The notes under the pieces: generated by a model
What the model saw: the letters and a program-made list of their open reading frames with translations, nothing else
Told to the model about the DNA's origin: nothing
Database searches by the model: none
Shown: in pieces, positions 1-8,079 of the stretch
Numbering within the stretch: position 1 is the first letter of the stretch
Layout of the letters: each line of letters begins with the position of its first letter
Program-made: the position numbers and the translations under genes
Assembly (NCBI GenBank): GCA_900549865.1
Contig: URPU01000027.1
Coordinates: 1 to 25,341 of the forward strand
Source of the DNA: an uncultured Eubacteriales bacterium
Lineage (GTDB): Bacteria; Bacillota; Clostridia; Oscillospirales; Oscillospiraceae
Reading direction: 5' to 3'
DNA length: 25,341 nt

Positions 1-790
1 GGCCCGTGCCGCCGCCGGAGGCGACGGAGAAGTACTTCTTGCCCTGCTCGATGCATTCCTTCTTGTAGGTGCCGGCGACGGGGTGCTGGAAGCGGGTGGG
101 GTTGGTGGAGTTGCCGGTGATGGAGACGTCAACGCCCTCATGGTGCATGATGGCAACGCCCTCGCGGACGTCGTCAGCGCCGTAGCAGCGGACGTTTGCG
201 CGCTCGCCCTCGGAGTAGCGGATCTCGCGGACGATCTTCAGCTCGCCGGTGTAGTAGTCAAACTGGGTCTGAACATAGGTGAAGCCGTTGATGCGGGAGA
301 TGATCTGTGCGGCGTCCTTGCCGAGACCGTTGAGGATGACGCGCAGCGGCTCCTTGCGGGCCTTGTTGGCGTTCTTGACGATGCCGATGGCGCCCTCTGC
401 AGCGGCGAAGGATTCGTGACCGGCGAGGAAGGCGAAGCACTTGGTCTCATCGGACAGGAGCATCGCGCCGAGGTTGCCGTGGCCGAGGCCGACCTTGCGG
501 TCCTCTGCGACGGAGCCGTCCAGGCAGAAGCTCTGCAGGCCGACGCCGATAAGCTTTGCAGCCTCTGCGGCGTTCTTTGCACCGGACTTGATGGCGATGG
601 CCGCGCCCACGCAGTACGCCCAGCGGACGTTTTCAAAGCAGATGGGCTGGATGCCGGCGACTATATCATAGGGGTCGAAGCCCTTGGACTTGCAAAGCTC
701 TCTGCACTCTTCGACAGAGCCGAGTCCGTACTGAGCGAGGACACCGTTTATTTTGTCTATTCTTCTCTCGTAATTTTCAAACAGAGCCAT
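1..790 (-). CDS. GGGtGRT family protein, 3' end outside the window
   Basis: The minus strand reads open from the ATG at 790-788 to the window edge, 263 codons without a stop. The last residues read are a GGGTG motif preceded by FSVAS. This is the start of the GGG-T-G-R-T signature that names the family (Pfam GGGtGRT, function unknown, roughly 330 residues), so about 65 residues are missing. The start is fixed by an AAGGAGG Shine-Dalgarno 8 bases upstream. Other visible features are several cysteines (in VEECRELCK, QPICFENVRWAYC, LQSFCLDG) and a GHGNLGAML stretch. It follows the NifU-like scaffold gene by 18 bases and is surely co-transcribed with it. In Clostridia I know this family as a neighbour of such scaffolds, so a role in Fe-S or metal handling is inferred from context only. 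Family call is strong; function is unknown. Confidence 0.85.
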   Translation of the reverse strand, partial: MALFENYERRIDKINGVLAQYGLGSVEECRELCKSKGFDPYDIVAGIQPICFENVRWAYCVGAAIAIKSGAKNAAEAAKLIGVGLQSFCLDGSVAEDRKVGLGHGNLGAMLLSDETKCFAFLAGHESFAAAEGAIGIVKNANKARKEPLRVILNGLGKDAAQIISRINGFTYVQTQFDYYTGELKIVREIRYSEGERANVRCYGADDVREGVAIMHHEGVDVSITGNSTNPTRFQHPVAGTYKKECIEQGKKYFSVASGGGTG

Positions 791-808
791 TAAATTGTCC
801 TCCTTCTC

Positions 809-1501
809 TTATTCCTGACGCGGGTCTATGTACTTTGCAGCGGTATCCCACTGGCCGTAGTGACCCTTGGCCTTTTCAAGCGCCTCGTTGGCATCGATGC
901 CCTTCTTGATGAAGTCCATCATCTTGCCGATGGAGACGAACTCATAGCCGACTATCTCATCGTCCTTATTGAGCGCGAGGCGGGTGACGTAGCCCTCGGT
1001 AAGCTCGAGGTAGCGCGGGCCCTTCGCCTTGGTGGCGAACATGGTGCCGACCTGAGAGCGCAGGCCCTTGCCGAGATCCTCCATGGATGCGCCGACAGCA
1101 AGGCCGTCCTCGGAGAAGGCGGACTGGGAGCGGCCGTAAACTATCTGGAGGAACAGCTCGCGCATGGCGGTGTTGATAGCGTCGCAGACGAGGTCGGTGT
1201 TGAGCGCTTCAAGAATGGTCTTGCCGATGAGTATCTCGGAAGCCATTGCCGCGGAGTGGGTCATGCCGGAGCAGCCGATGGTCTCAACGAGCGCTTCCTC
1301 AATGACGCCTTCCTTGATGTTGAGCGTCAGCTTGCACGCGCCCTGCTGAGGTGCGCACCAGCCGATACCGTGGGTGAAGCCGGAGATATCGGTAATCTGC
1401 TTTGCCTGGACCCATTTGCCCTCTTCGGGAATGGGAGCCGGGCCGTGGTATGCGCCCTTAGCCACGGGGCACATGTTCTTGACTTCTGTGGTGTAGATCA
1501 T
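809..1501 (-). CDS. NifU-like iron-sulfur cluster assembly scaffold protein
   Basis: The 230-residue protein has a NifU/IscU N-terminal-type fold. Likely cluster-ligand cysteines are C49 and C56 in GIGWCAPQQGAC and C77 in the hallmark motif ETIGCSGMTHSAAMASE, with further cysteines at C11 and C106. It is longer than IscU (about 130) and has an extra C-terminal half (about residues 130-230) rich in charged residues, as in the clostridial branch annotated as iron-sulfur cluster assembly scaffold. Scaffolds of this type hold nascent Fe-S clusters in the cytoplasm. The start has GGGAG upstream. It sits 44 bases after gpmI and 18 bases before the GGGtGRT gene, and no cysteine desulfurase or suf genes are nearby. 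The sulfur donor and clients cannot be read here. Confidence 0.88.
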   Translation of the reverse strand: MIYTTEVKNMCPVAKGAYHGPAPIPEEGKWVQAKQITDISGFTHGIGWCAPQQGACKLTLNIKEGVIEEALVETIGCSGMTHSAAMASEILIGKTILEALNTDLVCDAINTAMRELFLQIVYGRSQSAFSEDGLAVGASMEDLGKGLRSQVGTMFATKAKGPRYLELTEGYVTRLALNKDDEIVGYEFVSIGKMMDFIKKGIDANEALEKAKGHYGQWDTAAKYIDPRQE

Positions 1502-1545
1502 AGTGATCTCCCTTCTATCCTTACTTATTTAATAAACGTAATTTA

Positions 1546-3060
1546 TCACTTGATGAGGCATTCGCCGGTCATCTCTTTGGGCTGCGCAAGACCCATGACG
1601 TGCAGTATCGTCGGCGCGATATCCGCGAGGCGGCCGGGCTTAAGCTCAATGCCGGGCAGGCAGACCGCGAAGGGAACGGGATTCGTCGTATGCGCGGTGT
1701 TGACCTTGCCGTTGGCGTCGAACATGCAGTCGGCATTGCCGTGGTCGGCAGTGACGAAGAGCACGGTGTCCGGGTGCTTTGCGACCTCGGCCATGATGCG
1801 GCCCATGCACGCATCGACCGTCTCAACGGCGGTGACAGCGGCGGCCATGACGCCGGTGTGGCCGACCATGTCGCAGTTTGCGAAGTTGCAGACGATGAGC
1901 GAATACTCATCCGTCGCAATGGCCTCGATGCACTTATCCGCGACCTTCTCTGCGCTCATCTGAGGGATGAGGTCATAGGTGGGATACTCCTTGGGCGAGG
2001 GAACGAGGCAGCGCTCTTCCCCGGCGATCTGCTTTTCAACGCCGCCGTTGAAGAAGAAGGTGACGTGGGCATACTTCTCGGTCTCGGCAACGCGGAACTG
2101 CTTGAGGCCGTGGGCGCTGACGTAATCGCCGAGAGTATTGTCGATCTCCTCCGGAGGGTAAGCTATCGGGAGGGGCAGCGTCTCATCGTACTGCGCGGTG
2201 CAGACATAAGAGAGCGGGAACACCGTCTTTTTGCGGGCAAAGCCGTCAAAGTCGGGCAGGTTGAGCGCCCAGGTCATTTCTCTTGCTCTGTCGGGGCGGA
2301 AGTTCATGAAGATGACGCTGTCGCCCTGCCCGATAACACCGGCGGGGTCAACGACGACAGGCTTGACGAACTCATCCGTCACGTCCTCGGCATAGCTGGC
2401 CTCGACCGCGTGCACGGCGTCGGCGTCCATGACGCCCTCGCCGCAGACGATGGCATTATAGCCCTTTTCAACGCGATCCCAGCGCTTGTCGCGGTCCATA
2501 CCCCAGAAGCGCCCCTGGAGCGTGGCTATCTTCGCGTTGCCAAGCGCGCTGCACTTGTCCTGAAGCTCCTTCACGAAGCCCGCGCCGCTCTTGGGGGCGA
2601 CGTCGCGCCCGTCGAGGAAGCAGTGGACATACACGCGCTCAACTCCGCGCTGCTTTGCCATGTCGAGAATGGCAAAGATATGCTCAAGATGGCTGTGGAC
2701 GCCGCCGGTGGACAGCAGCCCCATGATATGCAGAGACTTACCGTTGGCCTTTGCATCCTCCATGGCCTTTATATATGCCTTGTTTTCAAAGAACTTGCCG
2801 TTTTTGATCTCCTGACTCATCTTGGGCAGGATCTGGAACACGACGCGGCCCGCGCCGATATTGGTGTGGCCGACCTCGGAGTTGCCCATCTGCCCGGCGG
2901 GCAGACCCACGTCCAGCCCGGAGGCCTGGAGCGTGGTGCAGGGGTTTGCGGAGAAGAGGCGGTCAAGATTCGGCTTCTTCGCCATGTATACGGCGTTGCC
3001 CGCGCTGGGCGCGGCAAGGCCGTAGCCGTCAAGTATTATAAGAACAGCTTTTTTACTCAT
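1546..3060 (-). CDS. gpmI: 2,3-bisphosphoglycerate-independent phosphoglycerate mutase
   Basis: This enzyme interconverts 3-phosphoglycerate and 2-phosphoglycerate in the cytoplasm, a cofactor-independent Mn2+ enzyme of the alkaline phosphatase superfamily. At 504 residues it matches the usual length (about 510). Visible motifs are the N-terminal metal aspartate D11 in LIILDGYG, the nucleophile S61 in GQMGNSEVGHTNIGAGR, the substrate-binding HCFLDGRD segment, and the metal ligands in NCDMVGHTG, FVTADHGNAD and AHTTNPVP. Its Shine-Dalgarno AGGAG is formed by the last codons of tpiA (CAG GAG TGA), so translation is probably coupled; the gap is 9 bases. It is part of the pgk-tpiA-gpmI lower-glycolysis run. 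No enolase or GAPDH gene is present in the window. Confidence 0.97.
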   Translation of the reverse strand: MSKKAVLIILDGYGLAAPSAGNAVYMAKKPNLDRLFSANPCTTLQASGLDVGLPAGQMGNSEVGHTNIGAGRVVFQILPKMSQEIKNGKFFENKAYIKAMEDAKANGKSLHIMGLLSTGGVHSHLEHIFAILDMAKQRGVERVYVHCFLDGRDVAPKSGAGFVKELQDKCSALGNAKIATLQGRFWGMDRDKRWDRVEKGYNAIVCGEGVMDADAVHAVEASYAEDVTDEFVKPVVVDPAGVIGQGDSVIFMNFRPDRAREMTWALNLPDFDGFARKKTVFPLSYVCTAQYDETLPLPIAYPPEEIDNTLGDYVSAHGLKQFRVAETEKYAHVTFFFNGGVEKQIAGEERCLVPSPKEYPTYDLIPQMSAEKVADKCIEAIATDEYSLIVCNFANCDMVGHTGVMAAAVTAVETVDACMGRIMAEVAKHPDTVLFVTADHGNADCMFDANGKVNTAHTTNPVPFAVCLPGIELKPGRLADIAPTILHVMGLAQPKEMTGECLIK

Positions 3061-3069
3061 TGTAAAAAA

Positions 3070-3843
3070 TCACTCCTGAACAGTCGCCTTTACGATGGCG
3101 GCAAAGTCTGCCGGCTTGAGGGACGCGCCGCCGATGAGGCCGCCGTCGATGTCGGGCTGAGCAAGCAGCTCAAAGGCGTTCTTGGCGTTCATGCTGCCGC
3201 CATAGAGGATGGAGACGGCACGGGCGGGACGCGCACCGTAGATCTTGCGGATGACGGCACGGATGCCCTCGCAGACCTCCTGCGCCTGTGCGGCAGTGGC
3301 AGTCTTGCCGGTGCCGATGGCCCAGATAGGCTCATACGCGATGACGCAGTGACGAAGCTGGGTGGCGTCAACACCGCTGAGCGCAGCCTTGACCTGATAC
3401 GCCACGTACTCCATGGTGAGGTTCATTTCGCGCTGCTCAAGGCTCTCGCCGACGCAGATGATGGGGGTGATGCCCTTCTCAAGCAGGACCTTGGTCTTTT
3501 CGTTGATGAGCATGTCGCCCTCGCCGTGGTACTGGCGGCGCTCAGAATGGCCGACGATGCAGTACTTCGCGCCGATGTCGGCGAGCATGGAAGCGGAGAT
3601 CTCGCCGGTGTATGCGCCCTTTTCGTACTTGCTGACGTCCTGTCCGCCGGCGGCGACCTTGCAGTCCTTACCGGCCTTGACCATGTTCTGGATCATAACG
3701 GCGGGAGTGCACAGCACGACCTCGCACACCTTGGTCTTGGGGAGGTTTTCCTTCAGCTCTTCGATGAAGGGCTTAACGCCGGAGTTGGTCATGTTCATCT
3801 TCCAGTTGCCGGCGATGATAGTCTTACGATACTTTCTGTTCAT
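3070..3843 (-). CDS. tpiA: Triose-phosphate isomerase
   Basis: It interconverts dihydroxyacetone phosphate and glyceraldehyde 3-phosphate. The 257-residue TIM barrel shows the catalytic set: N13 and K15 in AGNWKMN, H99 in IVGHSERR, E171 in AYEPIWAIGTG, and the phosphate-binding YGGSM and GLIGGASL loops near the C terminus. I chose the ATG at 3843. An in-frame ATG at 3864 exists, but the Shine-Dalgarno AAAGGAG lies between the two, about 10 bases before 3843, and nothing precedes 3864; family members also start close to the K-x-I-I-A-G-N-W motif. A strong GC hairpin (3867-3887) lies just upstream in the transcript. It sits between pgk and gpmI in the same direction. Confidence 0.97.
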   Translation of the reverse strand: MNRKYRKTIIAGNWKMNMTNSGVKPFIEELKENLPKTKVCEVVLCTPAVMIQNMVKAGKDCKVAAGGQDVSKYEKGAYTGEISASMLADIGAKYCIVGHSERRQYHGEGDMLINEKTKVLLEKGITPIICVGESLEQREMNLTMEYVAYQVKAALSGVDATQLRHCVIAYEPIWAIGTGKTATAAQAQEVCEGIRAVIRKIYGARPARAVSILYGGSMNAKNAFELLAQPDIDGGLIGGASLKPADFAAIVKATVQE

Positions 3844-3866
3844 TTCAGTCGTTCTCCTTTTCATGC

Positions 3867-3887
3867 GGGGCGGCTTTCCGCCGCCCC
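3867..3887 (-). other. GC hairpin in the pgk-tpiA intergenic mRNA
   Basis: Perfect 8-bp stem (GGGGCGGC with GCCGCCCC) around a five-base loop, reading GGAAA on the transcribed strand. It has no U-run, so it is not a normal terminator. It lies between the pgk stop and the tpiA Shine-Dalgarno and could be an RNA processing or stability element, or a dispersed intergenic repeat. Confidence 0.55.
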
Positions 3888-3926
3888 TACGTCTGGTTTT
3901 CTGTTACTCTGCTACTATATTAATAA

Positions 3927-5132
3927 TTACTTATCCAGCAGGCAGGCCACGCCGGGAAGCTCCTTACCCTCAAGGAACTCAAGGCTTGCGCCGCCGCCGG
4001 TGGAGATATGGGTGATCTTATCGGCAAAGCCGAGCTTTTCGACTGCTGCCGCGCTGTCGCCGCCGCCGACGATGGTGACTGCGCCGGACTCAGCAAGCGC
4101 CTCCGCCACGGCGATGGTGCCCTTGGCGAGAGTCGGGTTCTCAAAAACGCCCATGGGGCCGTTCCAGACGACCGTCTTTGCGGACTTTGCGGCCTCGGCA
4201 AAGAGGGCGCGGGTCTTTTCGCCGATATCGAGGCCTTCCATATCGTCGGGGATGGCGGTGACGTCAACGGTCTTGACCTCTATTGCGCTGTCGATGGGGT
4301 CGGGGAAACCGGCGGCAACGACGGTATCGACCGGGAGAAGGAGCTTGACGCCGTTCGCCTCAGCCTTTTCAAGCATCTTCTTGCAGTAATCGACCTTCTC
4401 CGCGTCGAAAAGAGACTTGCCGATGCCGTAGCCCTTCGCGGCAACGAAGGTGTAGGCCATGCCGCCGCCGATGATGAGAGTATCGACCTTGTCGAGCAGG
4501 TTGTTGATAACGTTGAGCTTGTCGGAGACCTTCGCACCGCCGAGGATGGCGACAAAGGGGCGCTCCGGGTCGGCAAGAGCCTTGCCCATGACGGACAGCT
4601 CCTTATCGACGAGCAGGCCGGAGTATGCGGGCAGATACGCCGCGACGCCGGCGGTGGAGGCGTGCGCCCTGTGCACGGTGCCGAAAGCGTCAGACACGAA
4701 GATGTCCGCCATGTCGGCAAGAGCCTTGGCGAAGTCAGCGCCGTTCTTCTCCTCGCGGATGTCGAAGCGGAGGTTCTCAAGCAGCATGATCTGGCCGGGC
4801 TGGAGAGCGGCGGCCTTGGCCTGTGCGTCCTCGCCGATTATATCCTTGGCAAAGATAACGTCCTGACCGAGAAGCTCAGACAGGCGCACGGCAACGGGGG
4901 CCAGCGTCAGCTTGGTCTTCCACTCGCCCTTGGGCTTGCCCAGATGGGAGCAGGCGATGACAGCAGCGCCATGCTCAAGCAGATATTTAATAGTAGGAAT
5001 AGCAGCCTTGATGCGCTTGTCGCTGGTGATCTCACCGGTCTCCTTATTCTGGGGAACATTGAAGTCACAGCGCAGCAGCACCTTTTTGCCCTTAACGTCA
5101 ACATCATAGATCGTCTTCTTGTTGTAGTTCAT
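3927..5132 (-). CDS. pgk: Phosphoglycerate kinase
   Basis: It transfers phosphate from 1,3-bisphosphoglycerate to ADP, making ATP. The 401-residue protein has the normal length. Motifs in order are LLRCDFNVP (R21, D23, N25, substrate binding), SHLGKP, MLLENLRF, GTVHRAHAS, ILGGAKVSDK, the nucleotide-site GGGMAYTF and VVWNGPMGVFE, and the C-terminal GGGDSAAAVEKLG and STGGGASLEFLEGK. The start has a clear AGGAGG Shine-Dalgarno. It is the first glycolytic gene of the minus-strand run. Between it and trmL there is a small GC hairpin and A/T-rich DNA with a TAATAT box, but no convincing -35, so a promoter here is plausible and not proven. Confidence 0.98.
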   Translation of the reverse strand: MNYNKKTIYDVDVKGKKVLLRCDFNVPQNKETGEITSDKRIKAAIPTIKYLLEHGAAVIACSHLGKPKGEWKTKLTLAPVAVRLSELLGQDVIFAKDIIGEDAQAKAAALQPGQIMLLENLRFDIREEKNGADFAKALADMADIFVSDAFGTVHRAHASTAGVAAYLPAYSGLLVDKELSVMGKALADPERPFVAILGGAKVSDKLNVINNLLDKVDTLIIGGGMAYTFVAAKGYGIGKSLFDAEKVDYCKKMLEKAEANGVKLLLPVDTVVAAGFPDPIDSAIEVKTVDVTAIPDDMEGLDIGEKTRALFAEAAKSAKTVVWNGPMGVFENPTLAKGTIAVAEALAESGAVTIVGGGDSAAAVEKLGFADKITHISTGGGASLEFLEGKELPGVACLLDK

Positions 5133-5173
5133 AACGTGCCTCCTATAAAAATATTAGATAAAACGTGGGTAGT

Positions 5174-5190
5174 CCCCGGACGAGCCGGGG
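5174..5190 (-). other. Small GC hairpin between trmL and pgk
   Basis: A 6-bp perfect stem CCCCGG/CCGGGG with a five-base loop lies 17 bases past the trmL stop on the minus strand. The nearest T-rich stretch (GTTTTAT) is more than 10 bases further on, so it is at best a weak terminator or attenuator before pgk. Confidence 0.35.
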
Positions 5191-5206
5191 CGCATGGGGA
5201 TAGAAA

Positions 5207-5692
5207 TCAGCTTCCGGCCATGGAGCCCGTACCGAGCAGGCCGGGAAATCCCTGCTGGCGCAGCGCCTCATAGGCCAATATGGCGACGGAGTTGGAAAGA
5301 TTCAAGCTCCGGGCTTCACTTATCATGGGAATGCGGATGCACCTGTCGCGGTACTTTTCGCGCAGCCACTCGGGCAGACCGGCGGTCTCCTTGCCGAACA
5401 TGAGCGCCGCGCCCTGCGAGAAGTCGGCCTCGGCATACGCCCGTGGGGCCTTCGTCGTGGCAAGGAACAGAAGCTTATCGCCGTTTCGGGCAAAATACTC
5501 GTCAAGGTTTTCGTACACCGAGATATCGACAAGATACCAGTAATCCAGCCCGCAGCGCTTCACCGCCCTGTCGGATATGTCGAAGCCGAGCGGCTTTATA
5601 AGGTGCAGCCGTGCGCCCGTCGCGGCGCAGGTGCGGGCAATGGCCCCGGTATTGTGCGGAATTTCAGGCTCTACAAGCACGATGTCAAGCAT
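5207..5692 (-). CDS. trmL: tRNA (cytidine(34)-2'-O)-methyltransferase, SPOUT class
   Basis: This trefoil-knot methyltransferase of the TrmL/YibK family uses SAM to 2'-O-methylate the wobble base of certain leucine tRNAs. In the 161-residue form, LVEPEIPHNTGAIARTCAATG opens the protein, the knot motif ALMFGKETAGLP is at about 97-107, and RSLNLSNSVAILAYEALRQ at about 128-146 is the SAM-binding C-terminal motif. Length and first residue (MLDIVLVEPEIP) match the family. The frame stays open upstream to 5752, but the start at 5692 has GAGG 10 bases upstream, and a TATGAT box at 5728-5723 would put the transcript start downstream of 5752. It leads the minus-strand glycolytic run, 74 bases before pgk. 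Confidence 0.93.
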   Translation of the reverse strand: MLDIVLVEPEIPHNTGAIARTCAATGARLHLIKPLGFDISDRAVKRCGLDYWYLVDISVYENLDEYFARNGDKLLFLATTKAPRAYAEADFSQGAALMFGKETAGLPEWLREKYRDRCIRIPMISEARSLNLSNSVAILAYEALRQQGFPGLLGTGSMAGS

Positions 5693-5805
5693 TTGGAGGG
5701 CGCCTCGCATTGTTACAAGTTTATCATATATCTTTTCTGATTTCAAAGTCATTTTACCACAAAAATCCGAAAAATCATGTACTTTTTAATGTTTTTATTA
5801 ATTTC

Positions 5806-5834
5806 TTGCATATTAGACAAAATCAAGCTATAAT
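5806..5834 (+). promoter_or_regulatory. Sigma-A type promoter of the radical SAM gene
   Basis: TTGCAT at 5806-5811, a 17-bp spacer and a perfect TATAAT at 5829-5834, about 80 bases before the ATG at 5916. It lies in the divergent region shared with trmL. Confidence 0.7.
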
Positions 5835-5915
5835 CTGTGATGCTACAAGGCGGTTTATTGTCATTTTGCATATGCCTTTATGCGACTAAACTACACTTTT
5901 TTCGAGGAAATGAGT

Positions 5916-6800
5916 ATGGAATATATATGCAGCGATTGTCCGCGCAGGTGCGGCGCTCTGCGCGGCGAAGCGCCGGGCGGCGTGTGCGCAAGCCCTGCCC
6001 TGCCGCACATAACGCGCGCGGCGGCGCACTACGGCGAGGAGCCATGCATCAGCGGCACACGCGGCTCCGGCGCGATATTCTTTTCCGGCTGCAATCTGCG
6101 GTGCGTATTCTGTCAGAACGCGGAGATAAGCCGCGGCTGTTCGGGAAAGGGCGTGGATGCAGACGGACTGCGCGGCATAATGCTGCGCCTGCGCGATGAG
6201 GGCGTGCACAACATAAACCTCGTCACGCCGACACACTATGCACGCGTCATTGCCGCGGCGCTGGACGGGCTGGAGCTTGGCATACCGGTGGTGTGGAATT
6301 CATCCGGCTATGAAAGCGTGGAGACACTGCGGCGGCTGGAGGGGCTTGTGCAGGTGTACATGCCGGACTATAAATACGCGAAAAGCGCGCCCGCGCGCCG
6401 GTACAGCGCGGCGGCGGATTACTCCGAGGCCGCGGCGGCGGCGATCCACGAGATGTTCCGCCAGCGTGGGCCTTACGCGCTGGACGGCGAGGGAATGCTG
6501 ACCTCCGGCGTGCTGATACGGCACCTTATCCTCCCCGGCGAGGAGCTGAACGCCATGGACGTGATAGACTTCGTCGCGGAGGAGTTCAGCGAGGGCGACG
6601 TGCTGTTTTCCCTGATGAGCCAGTACACGCCGATGCCGGGGCTTGAGCGCTTTCCGGAGCTGGAGCGCCGCGTGGACGCGGAGACGAACGCGCTGCTCAT
6701 CGACTACATGACGCGGCGCGGCGTGACTGACGGCTACTGGCAGGACGTGGATGCCGCAACGGCGGACATGATACCGGACTTTGACGGCACAGGGGTGTGA
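5916..6800 (+). CDS. Radical SAM protein, PflX-like (COG1313 type)
   Basis: The 294-residue protein has the radical SAM cluster motif CNLRCVFC (C59, C63, C66) inside SGCNLRCVFCQN, which binds a [4Fe-4S] cluster and cleaves SAM. A second cysteine set (C5, C8, C12, C24) and the EEPCISGTRGSGAIFFSGC stretch are typical of the PflX/COG1313 group, relatives of pyruvate formate-lyase activating enzymes whose substrate is mostly unknown. The start at 5916 is chosen because GAGG lies 8 bases upstream; upstream in-frame ATGs at 5880 and 5910 have no usable site. It is a single gene with its own promoter, and no glycyl-radical enzyme is nearby, so a partner cannot be named. Confidence 0.88.
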   Translation: MEYICSDCPRRCGALRGEAPGGVCASPALPHITRAAAHYGEEPCISGTRGSGAIFFSGCNLRCVFCQNAEISRGCSGKGVDADGLRGIMLRLRDEGVHNINLVTPTHYARVIAAALDGLELGIPVVWNSSGYESVETLRRLEGLVQVYMPDYKYAKSAPARRYSAAADYSEAAAAAIHEMFRQRGPYALDGEGMLTSGVLIRHLILPGEELNAMDVIDFVAEEFSEGDVLFSLMSQYTPMPGLERFPELERRVDAETNALLIDYMTRRGVTDGYWQDVDAATADMIPDFDGTGV

Positions 6801-6815
6801 AATGCCGCGGTAGGC

Positions 6816-6844
6816 TTGACAATCAGCAGGATTTGGCGGATAAT
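6816..6844 (+). promoter_or_regulatory. Strong sigma-A promoter of the alpha-hydroxy-acid oxidizing gene
   Basis: A consensus TTGACA at 6816-6821, a 17-bp spacer and GATAAT at 6839-6844 give a leader of about 50 bases to the ATG at 6904. It starts 16 bases after the radical SAM stop, so the two genes are probably independently expressed. Confidence 0.8.
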
Positions 6845-6903
6845 CAATATTGTCAGTATATAATGCACTATTAAGGATATAAGGAAAAGGAGACAAAAAC
6901 GCC

Positions 6904-7929
6904 ATGAATTACAACGAAGTCCTCGCCGCGGCCAGAGAGTGCGTCGGCCCGTACTGCAAGGCATGCCCCGTGTGCAATGGGCGCGCCTGCGCAAACACCA
7001 TGCCCGGCCCCGGCTGCAAGTTCCCCGGCAATGTTGCCGCGCGCAACTATGAAAAGTGGCAGGAGATCTGCGTGAATATGGACACGCTCTGCCCCAACTT
7101 TGCCGACCCCGACATTTCCTTTGAGATGTTCGGCCACACCTTCTCCGCGCCCATATTCGCGGCCCCTCTCGGCGCGCTGGATATGCACTACGGCCCGAAG
7201 TACAAGGATCAGGAGTACAACGCGATACTGATGAAGGCCGCGGCGGATTACGGCGTGATGGCCTTCACGGGCGACGGCGTCGATCCCGACATTATGAAGT
7301 CCGCCGTCAGAGACAGCGCGGCTATCGGCGGGATGTCCGTGCCGACGATAAAGCCGTGGAACAAGGAAGCGGTTTTTGAGAAGCTGGACGTTGCCAACGC
7401 AAACGGCATATTTGCCGCCGCGATGGATGTTGACGGCGCGGGCCTTCCCTTCCTGAAAAAGATGAACCCCAATGCCGGAAGCAAGACCGTTGACGAAATG
7501 CGCGAGATAACCGCGTATGCCAAGATGCCGTTCATCATCAAGGGCATCATGACCCCGGCGGGCGCGGTCAAAGCTGTCGAGTCCGGCGCGAAGGCCATCG
7601 TCGTTTCCAACCACGGCGGCCGCGTGCAGGGCGGCGTTCCCTCCACGGCGGAGGTCCTGCCCGCAATAGCCGACGCCGTCAAGGGCAAGATCACGATAAT
7701 CGTTGACGGCGGCATACGCTCCGGCGTGGACGTGTTCCGCGCGATAGCGCTGGGTGCGGACGCGGTGCTCATCGGCCGGCCCATAATCCCCGCGATATAC
7801 GGCGGCGGCGCGGAGGGCTTCAAGGTGTACATGGACAAGATCGTTGGCGAACTGAAATCCACCATGACCATGTGCGGCGCAGCAAGCCTGAAGGAGATCA
7901 CGCGCGAGAAGATCTGGCTGGGCAAATAA
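6904..7929 (+). CDS. FMN-dependent alpha-hydroxy-acid oxidizing protein
   Basis: The 341-residue TIM-barrel flavoprotein belongs to the lactate oxidase/glycolate oxidase family, which oxidises 2-hydroxy acids. The FMN-site signatures are present: FIIKGI (lysine), VVSNHGGRV with the catalytic histidine and arginine, and VDGGIRSGVDVFRAIALGADAVLIGRP. The N terminus carries six cysteines in the first 38 residues (C13, C18, C21, C24, C29, C38), including CKACPVC. I recognise this as typical of the clostridial branch; it could bind metal or an Fe-S cluster. The enzyme lacks the loop and length of true lactate oxidases (about 370), and substrate and electron acceptor are unknown. AAGGAG lies 11 bases before the start. 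Confidence 0.88.
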   Translation: MNYNEVLAAARECVGPYCKACPVCNGRACANTMPGPGCKFPGNVAARNYEKWQEICVNMDTLCPNFADPDISFEMFGHTFSAPIFAAPLGALDMHYGPKYKDQEYNAILMKAAADYGVMAFTGDGVDPDIMKSAVRDSAAIGGMSVPTIKPWNKEAVFEKLDVANANGIFAAAMDVDGAGLPFLKKMNPNAGSKTVDEMREITAYAKMPFIIKGIMTPAGAVKAVESGAKAIVVSNHGGRVQGGVPSTAEVLPAIADAVKGKITIIVDGGIRSGVDVFRAIALGADAVLIGRPIIPAIYGGGAEGFKVYMDKIVGELKSTMTMCGAASLKEITREKIWLGK

Positions 7930-7936
7930 AGCGCGG

Positions 7937-7996
7937 CTGACTTCTGCTGACTTCTGCTGACTTCTGCTGACTTCTGCTGACTTCTGCTGACTTCTA
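7937..7996. repeat. 10-bp tandem repeat, six copies
   Basis: Six head-to-tail copies of CTGACTTCTG; five are identical and the sixth ends in A instead of G. The array begins 7 bases after the stop of the preceding gene and lies in its 3' untranslated region. The 10-bp unit is close to one helical turn. Identity between copies suggests recent slippage expansion, so copy number may vary between strains. Confidence 0.97.
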
Positions 7997-8048
7997 TTGT
8001 TAATAATAAATAGATTAATAGCAAAAACATATTGAGACACTTATCGTG

Positions 8049-8076
8049 CGGCCCCTCAAATGAGGGGCCGTTTTTT
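8049..8076 (+). terminator. Rho-independent terminator of the alpha-hydroxy-acid oxidizing gene
   Basis: Inverted repeat CGGCCCCTCA / TGAGGGGCCG around AA, directly followed by six T (8071-8076). It is a strong plus-strand terminator, 120 bases after the stop. Confidence 0.95.
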
Positions 8077-8079
8077 GCG

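Noticed and set aside
1600..4389. A 929-codon open frame on the plus strand
   Set aside because: It is antisense to gpmI, tpiA and pgk, which carry complete catalytic motifs; long antisense frames are a by-product of GC-rich codon use.
5693..5752. A longer trmL starting at 5752
   Set aside because: The extra 20 residues do not fit the family, no ribosome site precedes 5752, and a TATGAT box lies within the extension.
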